Positions 5,786-12,690 of a stretch of 27,104 bases of DNA are shown one piece after another (positions within the stretch are counted from its first letter, which is position 1; each line of letters starts with the position of its first letter). The notes beneath the pieces were generated by a model. The model searched no databases and had not been told where the DNA came from. It saw nothing but the letters and a program-made list of their open reading frames with translations. The stretch is from CAIYZT01 sp052387855 (lineage in GTDB: Bacteria; Pseudomonadota; Alphaproteobacteria; Rhodobacterales; Rhodobacteraceae): NCBI GenBank assembly GCA_052387855.1, contig JBQTIT010000035.1, forward strand, positions 1 through 27,104. Direction: 5' to 3'. Position numbers and translations under genes: made by a program.

Positions 5786-8248
5786 ATGACCCTTCAGGAC
5801 AATCCGCTCGACTTCAACGACGTGCCGCCCACGCGCAAAGGTCGTACGTCCCGGCGCATGTCCGTGACCCGGGTTGCGGAACTGCTGAACGACCGGATCG
5901 CCGATCTTGCGGTGGAACTGCTCGGCACCCCGAACCGCGCCTTGTCCAGCGCGCAGCAGTTGCGCTTCGGGACCAAGGGCAGCATCGCGGTGGAAATCGC
6001 AGGCAAGGACGCCGGGCGCTGGTATGACCACGAGGCCGGAACGGGCGGCGCTGGGCCGGAACTGATCCGTCATCACTTCGGGATGGACGAAAAGGCTGAA
6101 TGGGACTGGGCGCGCAACTGGCTGGGCGATGCGGAAATGCCTGCCTCCTGGACCGCCGCCAAACCGGCCACCACCAAACCCGCCAAGGCCCCGGCATCTG
6201 GCCCGGCCCGCACCGTGGAATTGTCGGAAGCCGAACTCGCAGCCAAGGTCGCAGAAATCGTTCGCCAGACCGAGGTTCCGAATGGCACACCGGCCCATGC
6301 CTATCTGGTGGGGCGCGGGATCGCCATTCAGCCCCCCGACTGCATCCGCTTTCGCCGGAACGCCAATGGCAGCTATGGCGCGATGGTCGCATTGGCGACC
6401 GATGTGGCGGGCGAGGTGCTGGCGATCCAGCAGGTCTATCTGACGGCCGAGGGGAAGAAGGCCCCGGTCAATCCCGTCAAGCGCACCAACAAGGCGGTCG
6501 AGGGCTGGGGCGAACGTTCCGCCGTGCGCCTGCCCGGCCGCGAACCGCTGGTGCTTTGCGAAGGTGTCGAAACCGCGCTGTCGGTCTGGCAGGCCACCGG
6601 TCAGGAAGTCTGGGCCTGTCTCGGCGTCTCGAACATCGGCCGCGCGCCCGTTCCCGAAAAGGCCACGGTCATCATCACCCGCGATGGCGACGCGCCCGGA
6701 AGCAAGGCCGAGGGAATGATCACCCGCGCCGCCACCGCCCTCGCCCTGCGCGGGCTGACGGTCAGGATCGCCACGCCACCCGAGGATCAGGACTTCAACG
6801 ACGTGCTGCTGCGCGAGGGCGAGGAGGCCATTCGCAACCGGATCGCCGGTGCCGAGCCCTTTCGCCCGGACCAGGCCGAGCAGGGGCGCAAACGCCTCAA
6901 CATCGGGTCGGACGTGGAAATGGCGAAACGTGTGCGCGAGGATCTGACCGAACGCCATGGCCGCATCGTCCACGCCGAAGGCGAGTTCTGGCGTTATATC
7001 GGCACCCATTGGGAGGCGATCCCGGCCCACGAATTGCGCCTGCCGGTCCATGCTTATGACGGAGCGAGCTTCGAGACGCCCGCGGGCGAGCCCTCGAACG
7101 TCAAGCTGACCCAGACCCGCGTGAACTCCGTCTTGCACGAATGTGCCGCCCTGTGCGCCGAGCCCGGCTTCTTCGACACACCGCCCGCTGGCATCAACTG
7201 CGCCTCGGGCTTCCTGCGCTTCGATGCGACCGGCACGCCGCATCTGGAACCGCATCACCGCAATCACCGCTGCCGCCACACCCTGCCCGGCAGCTGGCTT
7301 CCCGGCACCTCCGGCATCCCGCCCGAAGGCTCGATGCTGCGCCGCCTGCTGACCGGCAGCTTCAAGGGCGACCCGGACGCGCAGACCAAATGCGACCTCT
7401 TGGGCGAGGTCTGTGGTTCGGCCGCGCTGGGCTATGCCACGCGCCTGGTGCAACCCCGCGCCGTCGTGCTGCACGGCAAGACCGCCGAAAACGGCAAGAG
7501 CCAGATCCTCGATCTCGCACGCGGCCTTCTGCCTGCCAGCGCCATCTGCTGCGTCCCTGCCGCCAAGATGGGCGACGAGCGGCACGTCACCGGGCTGGTC
7601 GGCAAACTCCTGAACGCCTCCGACGAATTGTCGCCCGAGGCCATCGCCTCCAACATCTTCAAATCCGTCGTCACCGGCGAGCCGATCGAGGGGCGCGATG
7701 TCTACAAGAGCCGGGTCGAGTTCCGCTCGGTGGCGCAGAACCTGTTCGCCGCGAACCAGTTGCCGAGCTTCAAGGGTGGCGTTGACCGGGGCGTGCAGCG
7801 CCGACTGCTGCTGATCCCCTTCACCCGCACCATCCCCCTCGAGGAGCGGATCGAGGAAATCGGCAAGCGAATCGCCTCCGAAGAAGCCGACCTGCTGCTG
7901 GCATGGGCGGTCGAAGGTGCGTCGCGTCTGATCCGGCAGCGCAATTTCGCCATCCCGGAAAGCTGCCATCAGGCCCTTCTCGACTGGGTACTGGGCGAAG
8001 ACCCGGTGCTGGCCTGGATCGACGCCTGCGTGCGGGTGCAGCCCATCGTGAACGGCGGCCCGATGCTGGCCACCCGCGATGCGCACCTGCGGTTTCAGAA
8101 CTGGGCGCTGGCCGAAGGCTTCAAGCCCGAGAAGATCCCCGCGATCAACGGCTTCGTGCAGCGCGTCCAGGCGCAGGTGGGGGGGATCCAGCACAAACGG
8201 ACCAGCACGGGGCGGTTCTTCCTCGGCATCACAGTGACGCAAGGGTGA
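5786..8248 (+). CDS. Phage/satellite primase-helicase (Toprim plus P4/D5-type ATPase)
   Basis: An 820-residue replication protein. The N-terminal part (about 15-110) precedes a Toprim domain, with LVLCEGVETALS near 253 and VIITRDGD near 294, the acidic motifs for primer synthesis. A D5/P4-type superfamily 3 helicase follows: Walker A GKTAENGKS at 564-572, an acidic ASDELS segment near 610, the NLFAANQLPSF sensor region near 650 and the RGVQRRLLLIPF box near 670. The tail (GGIQHKRTSTGRFFLGI) resembles the winged helix that binds the origin in P4 alpha-like proteins. It can therefore prime, unwind and recognise its own origin. The ATG has no clear ribosome site and no better upstream start exists. 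The 3' end overlaps the first repeat of the symmetric region at 8235. Confidence 0.92.
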   Translation: MTLQDNPLDFNDVPPTRKGRTSRRMSVTRVAELLNDRIADLAVELLGTPNRALSSAQQLRFGTKGSIAVEIAGKDAGRWYDHEAGTGGAGPELIRHHFGMDEKAEWDWARNWLGDAEMPASWTAAKPATTKPAKAPASGPARTVELSEAELAAKVAEIVRQTEVPNGTPAHAYLVGRGIAIQPPDCIRFRRNANGSYGAMVALATDVAGEVLAIQQVYLTAEGKKAPVNPVKRTNKAVEGWGERSAVRLPGREPLVLCEGVETALSVWQATGQEVWACLGVSNIGRAPVPEKATVIITRDGDAPGSKAEGMITRAATALALRGLTVRIATPPEDQDFNDVLLREGEEAIRNRIAGAEPFRPDQAEQGRKRLNIGSDVEMAKRVREDLTERHGRIVHAEGEFWRYIGTHWEAIPAHELRLPVHAYDGASFETPAGEPSNVKLTQTRVNSVLHECAALCAEPGFFDTPPAGINCASGFLRFDATGTPHLEPHHRNHRCRHTLPGSWLPGTSGIPPEGSMLRRLLTGSFKGDPDAQTKCDLLGEVCGSAALGYATRLVQPRAVVLHGKTAENGKSQILDLARGLLPASAICCVPAAKMGDERHVTGLVGKLLNASDELSPEAIASNIFKSVVTGEPIEGRDVYKSRVEFRSVAQNLFAANQLPSFKGGVDRGVQRRLLLIPFTRTIPLEERIEEIGKRIASEEADLLLAWAVEGASRLIRQRNFAIPESCHQALLDWVLGEDPVLAWIDACVRVQPIVNGGPMLATRDAHLRFQNWALAEGFKPEKIPAINGFVQRVQAQVGGIQHKRTSTGRFFLGITVTQG

Positions 8249-8458
8249 CGCAAGAATGACGGGTCTTTCGCGCCAACCCATTGAAAGTGTTGAGATGACG
8301 CACTTGGCTCATGCCTTTTCATATAAGGGGGAAAACCACACAACCCTGAATACACACAATCCCCCATATATAGAATGTTTCCCGGGCAGGTGCGTCATCT
8401 CAACACTATCAAACACTTACGCCACGAAGCCCGTCATTCTTGCGTCATTCTTGCGTCA
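8235..8458. repeat. 224-bp symmetric inverted-repeat region with 11-bp iterons (candidate origin or packaging site)
   Basis: Two 69-bp arms face each other across an 86-bp centre. The outer blocks, 8235-8263 and 8430-8458, match inverted at 27 of 29 bases and consist of TGACGCAAGAA-type iterons in an 11-bp step. The inner blocks, 8286-8303 and 8390-8407, are a perfect 18-bp inverted repeat that also contains TGACGCA. The gap between blocks is 22 bp in both arms. The centre holds a third inverted pair (8321-8331 with 8361-8371, 10 of 11) and is AT-richer than its surroundings. It sits between the primase 3' end and terminase small subunit, fitting a replication origin bound by the primase or a cos/pac region bound by terminase. 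8459-8587 shows nothing else recognisable. Confidence 0.85.
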
Positions 8459-8587
8459 TGCACCGGGCCGCTGGGGTCGGTCTGAGGGGCATCAATCGGC
8501 AAGGATCGTGAAAGCGGCGGTTCCTCCCGGGCCAATCTGTATGCGGGGGAGCGCAGCGCATTGGGCCGCCAGCGTCAGGGGGCGGAA

Positions 8588-9100
8588 ATGACTAAACTCG
8601 ACAGCCATGAGACCAAGACCGCCTTCGCCGCCCGCGTCGGCCTGACAAAGGGGCGCATCTCGCAACTGGTGGCCGAGGGGCTGCCGGTGCGCGCGGACGG
8701 GCAGATCGACGTGGCGGTGGGGCTGGCCTGGATCGAGGACAACCTCGACCCCGCCCGTCGCAACAAGGGTGGTGCCAGCCCTGCCCCCGCCCGCGTCTCG
8801 ACCACGCTGGCCGAGGCCAAGCGGCTGCATGAAATCGTCAAGGTGCAGCGCGCCAAGCTGGCCTTCGAGAAGGAACAGGGCCTGCTGGTCGAAACCGCCG
8901 CCGCCACCCGCACCGTGTTCGCCCGCGCCCGCGCCGAACGCGATGCGCACATGGCCTGGGCCCAGCGCACCGCGCCCCTGCTGGCAGCTGAGGTAGGAGC
9001 TGATCCCCGCACCACCTTCGCCGCCCTCGACCGGATGATGCGCGAGCATCTGGAGTACCTGGCCGACATGCCCTTGGGGAGTTTCGGTGATGGTGCCTGA
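8588..9100 (+). CDS. Terminase small subunit
   Basis: A 170-residue DNA-packaging protein that would bind the packaging site and recruit the large subunit. The N-terminal winged-helix of Nu1 type is visible (residues about 8-45: AFAARVGLTKGRISQLVAEG, then LPVRADGQIDV), followed by a linker and a helical region (LAEAKRLHEIVKVQRAKLAFEKEQG) expected to oligomerise. The start at 8588 is chosen because AGGGGGCGGA precedes it directly and an earlier in-frame GTG/ATG would add residues outside the HTH. Its 3' end overlaps the large-subunit start by about 11 nt. The repeat region just upstream offers possible binding sites. Confidence 0.85.
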   Translation: MTKLDSHETKTAFAARVGLTKGRISQLVAEGLPVRADGQIDVAVGLAWIEDNLDPARRNKGGASPAPARVSTTLAEAKRLHEIVKVQRAKLAFEKEQGLLVETAAATRTVFARARAERDAHMAWAQRTAPLLAAEVGADPRTTFAALDRMMREHLEYLADMPLGSFGDGA

Positions 9101-10874
9101 CATCGATCTCGCCTGGCGGCGCGGCATCCGTCCGGAACCGCCGATCCCGGTGTCGGACTGGGCCGACCGGCATCGCATCCTGCCGCCTACCTCGGCGGAA
9201 CCGGGCCGCTGGCGAACCGACCGGACGCCCTACCTGCGCGCGGTGATGGACGCGCTGTCCACCTCCAGCCCCTATGAACGGGTGGTGCTGATGAAGGGCG
9301 CGCAGACGGGCGGCTCCGAGGCCGGGCTGAACTGGCTGGGCTACATCATCCAGAACGCGCCCGGAATCGCCATGCTGGTCATGCCGTCGCTCGACATGGT
9401 GCGGCGCAACACCACCGTGCGGATCGACCCGCTGATCGAGGCCACCCCTGCCCTGCGTGACCTGGTCTCCGCGCCCCGTTCCCGTGACGCAGGGAACAGC
9501 CTGTTCCGCAAATCCTTCCCCGGCGGCCAGCTCGTGATGACCGGGGCGAACAGCGCGGTAGGGCTGCGGTCCACGCCCGTGCGGTATCTGTTCCTGGACG
9601 AGGTGGACGGCTATCCCGGCGATGCGGATGGCGAGGGCGATCCCGTCGATCTGGCCATCCAGCGCACCACCACCTTCCGGGGGCGGCGCAAGATCTACAT
9701 GGTATCCACGCCCACGCTGAAGGGCCATTCCCGCATCGAGGCGGCCTTCATCGACAGCGACCAGCGGTATTTCCACGTCCCCTGCCAGCATTGCGGCGAT
9801 ATGGCCCTGATCACATGGGCACGCATCCGCTGGCCGGAAGGGCAGCGCGCCGCTGCCTATCTGATCTGCGATGCCTGCGGCGGCGTGCATCATGAATACG
9901 ACAAGCCCCGCCTGCTAGCCGCTGGTGAATGGCGACCGACCGCGCCGGGCGATGGCCGCACCGCGGGGTTCCACCTGTCATCGCTCTATTCGCCATGGGA
10001 AACTTGGGCCGAGATCGCGCAGGTGCATGCGCGCGTCGCCAAGGATCCTGCCCGGCTACAGGTCTGGGTCAACACCAAGCTGGGCGAGTCCTGGGAGGAC
10101 CAGGCGGGCGACACCGTCCCTGCCGATCCCCTCATGGCCCGGCGCGAGGATTGGGGTACCGACCTCGCCCCCGGCGTCGCCGTGCTGACGGCGGGCGTCG
10201 ATGTGCAAGGCGACCGGATAGAGGTGCAGATCGTCGGCTGGGGCCGCGACGAGGAAGCGTGGGTAATCGACTACCGTGTGCTCTGGGGCGACCCGTCCGG
10301 GCCGCGCCTCTGGTCCGACCTAGACGGTGTACTGAACGGCTCATATGGCGACCTGCCGGTGCGCGCGGTCGCCGTGGACACCGGCGGCCACCACACCAAG
10401 ATGGCCTACGAGTTCTGCCGCACCCGCCTCGCGCGTCGCATCTGGGCGATCAAAGGCCGTGGCGGCCCCGGCATCCCCGTCTGGCCCCGCCGTCCCACTC
10501 GCAGCAACAAGGCAAAGATCCCGCTCTTCATCGTCGGCGTCGATGCCGTGAAGGACGCCGTCTACGCCCGCCTGAAACTGACCGAACCCGGCCCCGGCGC
10601 CATCCACTTCCCCCGGCGTCTCGACGCTGACTACTTCCGCCAGCTGACCGCAGAACGCGTCGTCACCCGCTTCGAGAAGGGCCGCCCCATCCGCTCTTGG
10701 CAACCCAAGCGCGACGGCGAACGCAACGAGGCCCTCGACACCTTCGTCTACGCGCACGCCGCCCTGCACGGACTGATCAGCATGGGGATGCGGTTGAACG
10801 AGGAGGCGGAGGGGATGAGAGAAAGGGTGGCGCGGCCCACTGCCAGACCGATCCGGTCGTCGTGGATGGGGTGA
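9090..10874 (+). CDS. Terminase large subunit (GpA family)
   Basis: A 594-residue packaging motor and nuclease of the lambda gpA family. Visible parts: the ATPase P-loop variant LMKGAQTGGSEAG (about 68-79), Walker B YLFLDEVDGYP (about 166-176), a Cys4 zinc site (C232, C235, C260, C263) between the ATPase and nuclease, and RNase-H-like nuclease acidic residues in LTAGVDVQGDRIEVQI and RAVAVDTGGHH. The length is normal for the family. ATG 9090 has GGGGAG 8 nt upstream; a GTG at 9087 is an alternative. GpA-type terminases usually act at cos sites. The normal neighbour, portal, is displaced 4.5 kb downstream by the restriction-modification cargo. Confidence 0.95.
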   Translation: MVPDIDLAWRRGIRPEPPIPVSDWADRHRILPPTSAEPGRWRTDRTPYLRAVMDALSTSSPYERVVLMKGAQTGGSEAGLNWLGYIIQNAPGIAMLVMPSLDMVRRNTTVRIDPLIEATPALRDLVSAPRSRDAGNSLFRKSFPGGQLVMTGANSAVGLRSTPVRYLFLDEVDGYPGDADGEGDPVDLAIQRTTTFRGRRKIYMVSTPTLKGHSRIEAAFIDSDQRYFHVPCQHCGDMALITWARIRWPEGQRAAAYLICDACGGVHHEYDKPRLLAAGEWRPTAPGDGRTAGFHLSSLYSPWETWAEIAQVHARVAKDPARLQVWVNTKLGESWEDQAGDTVPADPLMARREDWGTDLAPGVAVLTAGVDVQGDRIEVQIVGWGRDEEAWVIDYRVLWGDPSGPRLWSDLDGVLNGSYGDLPVRAVAVDTGGHHTKMAYEFCRTRLARRIWAIKGRGGPGIPVWPRRPTRSNKAKIPLFIVGVDAVKDAVYARLKLTEPGPGAIHFPRRLDADYFRQLTAERVVTRFEKGRPIRSWQPKRDGERNEALDTFVYAHAALHGLISMGMRLNEEAEGMRERVARPTARPIRSSWMG

Positions 10875-10881
10875 TCGCGGA

Positions 10882-10919
10882 TTGACCGGGTCGCCGCATT
10901 GTGGTCATTCTGACCACAA
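10882..10919 (+). promoter_or_regulatory. Promoter with perfect palindromic operator for the Phd-mod-res operon
   Basis: TTGACC (10882-10887) fits a -35 box, and CATTCT (10906-10911, 18-bp spacer) is a fair -10. A perfect palindrome, TTGTGGTCA (10899-10907), 3-nt spacer, TGACCACAA (10911-10919), covers the -10 region. A Phd-type protein is encoded 15 bases further on, so autorepression through this site is the simplest reading. Confidence 0.7.
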
Positions 10920-10934
10920 ATCAGGGAGGGGCCG

Positions 10935-11123
10935 ATGAAGGCCATGTCTGCCCGCGAGGCCAAGCACCACTTTGGCCAGCTGATCGACGATGCGCGCGCC
11001 GATGCGGTCGTGGTGGAAAAACACGGTCGCCCAGTGGTCGTGGTGCTGGCGGTCGAGGAATATGAACGGCTGACGGGACGGACGGTTTCGCCCTCCAACA
11101 AGACCAACAAGGACGAACAGTAA
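10935..11123 (+). CDS. Phd/YefM-family antitoxin-like regulator, no toxin partner
   Basis: A 62-residue protein of the Phd/YefM family: N-terminal MSAREAKHHFGQLIDDA (the DNA-binding and dimer helix), then VVVEKHGRPVVVVLAVEEYERL, the characteristic strand-strand-helix. The C-terminal tail, which would normally wrap a Doc or RelE-type toxin, is short and polar (SPSNKTNKDEQ). AGGGAGG precedes the ATG. No Doc, RelE or other toxin gene follows; the mod gene starts 3 nt after the stop. It therefore probably acts as an autoregulatory repressor of the restriction-modification operon, in the place of a C protein, rather than as an antitoxin. That role is inference from the operator and gene order. Confidence 0.88.
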   Translation: MKAMSAREAKHHFGQLIDDARADAVVVEKHGRPVVVVLAVEEYERLTGRTVSPSNKTNKDEQ

Positions 11124-11126
11124 CCG

Positions 11127-11945
11127 ATGCCCATTCTGAACTGGCTGACCCGCGACGACGACATCCGCACGGCGGCCCGCGTTCCCTATCGCCTGCTGGA
11201 GGAGGACCCGAGCCTGTCGGCGGGCGACGGTGGCGCAGGGAACATGCTGATCCAGGGCGACAATCTGGAGGCGCTGAAGGCGCTGCTGCCCTTCTATGCT
11301 GGCCGGGTGAAATGCATCTACATCGACCCGCCCTACAACACGCGGTCAGCTTTCGAGCACTATGACGACAATCTGGAACATACGCAGTGGCTGGCCCTGA
11401 TGTGGCCCCGGCTGGAATTGCTGCGCGACCTGCTGGCCGAGGATGGCTCGATCTGGGTGTCGATCGACGACAACGAGGGGCACTACCTCAAGGTCATCAT
11501 GGATGAGGTGTTCGGGCGCTCAAAGTTCGTCGCAAACAATGTCTGGCAGAAGCGATACTCGCGGGAGAACCGCGGGTCCATCGGTGATGCGCATGAATAC
11601 GTGACGGTCTATGCCCAAGATCCTGAGGTCTTCAAGAAGGTCAGAAATCGCGTTCCTTTGAGCGAAGAACAGGCGAAGATCTACAAGAACCCTGAGAACC
11701 GCAACGAAACCGATCCAACAAAGCGTTGGCGCGGATTGCCGATGACGGCGCAGGGATACAGACCAAATCAGATGTATGAGATCGTCAGTCCTTCAGGCCG
11801 CGTCCATCGGCCGCCTGAAGGACGTTGCTGGTCGATGATCGAACCCGAGTTCTTGAAGTTGAAAGCTGCGGATCGAATTTACTGGGGTCAGAACGGCGAC
11901 TCTCAACCCAGTGTCATTCGATTTCTATCAGAGGTGGAAGGGTAA
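11127..11945 (+). CDS. mod: Type III-like DNA adenine methyltransferase, N-terminal half (split Mod)
   Basis: Encodes 272 residues of a beta-class N6-adenine methyltransferase. QGDNLEALKALLPFYAGRVKCIYIDPPYN shows in order motif X-like text and the catalytic DPPY (67-70), here given as separate parts: QGDNLEALKALL, then CIYIDPPYN. It is followed by SIWVSIDDNE and YLKVIMDEVFG. The later part (about 130-265) is the target-recognition region. The frame ends with TAA at 11943-11945, yet the next codons continue the family sequence (PWTWWPH) in the same frame, so a single nonsense change interrupts one gene. The SAM-binding motif lies in the next frame. Alone this half should be inactive unless it pairs with the second half or the stop is read through. 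Confidence 0.85.
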   Translation: MPILNWLTRDDDIRTAARVPYRLLEEDPSLSAGDGGAGNMLIQGDNLEALKALLPFYAGRVKCIYIDPPYNTRSAFEHYDDNLEHTQWLALMWPRLELLRDLLAEDGSIWVSIDDNEGHYLKVIMDEVFGRSKFVANNVWQKRYSRENRGSIGDAHEYVTVYAQDPEVFKKVRNRVPLSEEQAKIYKNPENRNETDPTKRWRGLPMTAQGYRPNQMYEIVSPSGRVHRPPEGRCWSMIEPEFLKLKAADRIYWGQNGDSQPSVIRFLSEVEG

Positions 11946-12680
11946 GTGCCTTGGACTTGGTGGCCGCACTCTGATGCCGGCCACACCGACGAGTCCAAGA
12001 AAGAGGCCAACGGGCTTTTCGGGTCAGATGTTAGCTTTGGAACCCCAAAACCCGAGCGTCTGTTGGAACGCATCCTCCAAATCGCCACCAACCCCGGCGA
12101 CCTCGTTCTCGACTCCTTCCTCGGCTCTGGCACCACCGCCGCCGTCGCGCACAAGATGGGCCGTCGTTACATCGGCATCGAGATGGGGGATCATGCCCGC
12201 ACCCATTGCGCGCCGCGCCTGCAAAAGGTGATCGACGGCGAACAGGGCGGGATTTCCGAAAGCGCGGGCTGGAAAGGCGGCGGTGGTTTCCGCTTCTATC
12301 GGCTCGGCCCACCCGTGTTCGATGAGGGCGGCCATATCCGGCAGGACATCCGCTTTCCAGTGCTCGCCGCGCATGTCTGGTTCAGTGAAACCGACCGGCC
12401 ATGGGACGGCAAGAGTGATAGCCCGCTGCTCGGCATCCACGACGGCCGCGCCCATGCCCTGCTGTACAACGGCATCCTTGGCGACAAGCGGCCCGCAGGC
12501 GGCAATGTGCTGACCCGCGCCACGCTCGCCCTGATCCGCGACGATATCGCCAAGCTGGTGCCCGACTTTGATGGCCCGCTGACCGTCTACGGCGAGCAGT
12601 CCCGTCTGACCGCCGCCACGCTCGACCGCGAGCGGATCACCTTCAAACAGACGCCCTACGACGTCAAAGCACGCAAGTAA
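11946..12680 (+). CDS. mod: Type III-like DNA adenine methyltransferase, C-terminal half (split Mod)
   Basis: In frame with the preceding gene and starting at the GTG that directly follows its TAA. The 244-residue product begins PWTWWPHSDAGHTDESKKE, continues to a KPERLLERILQIATNPGDLVLDSF helix-strand (parts KPERLLERILQ and GDLVLDSF), and has SAM-binding motif I DSFLGSGTT at 56-64, then RRYIGIEMG. The last 150 residues form the C-terminal domain seen in type III Mod proteins. GAGGTGGAAGG lies 5-15 nt upstream of the GTG, so re-initiation at the stop-start junction is possible. The two halves together give about 517 residues, within the usual Mod range. Either a split two-chain enzyme or a fresh pseudogene. 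Confidence 0.85.
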   Translation: MPWTWWPHSDAGHTDESKKEANGLFGSDVSFGTPKPERLLERILQIATNPGDLVLDSFLGSGTTAAVAHKMGRRYIGIEMGDHARTHCAPRLQKVIDGEQGGISESAGWKGGGGFRFYRLGPPVFDEGGHIRQDIRFPVLAAHVWFSETDRPWDGKSDSPLLGIHDGRAHALLYNGILGDKRPAGGNVLTRATLALIRDDIAKLVPDFDGPLTVYGEQSRLTAATLDRERITFKQTPYDVKARK

Positions 12681-12690
12681 GGGGCATCTG

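Noticed and set aside
5690..8281. Very long leftward open frame (863 codons) opposite the primase gene
   Set aside because: It is the antisense of a clear Toprim/helicase protein in GC-rich DNA, has no recognisable domain and is rich in low-complexity Gly/Ala/Arg text.
8235..8458. CRISPR array
   Set aside because: The direct repeats are only 11 bp and adjacent without spacers, and the main organisation is inverted symmetry.
10935..11945. Classical toxin-antitoxin pair
   Set aside because: The gene after the Phd-like protein is a DNA methyltransferase; no Doc, RelE, ParE or PIN-type frame is found on either strand nearby.
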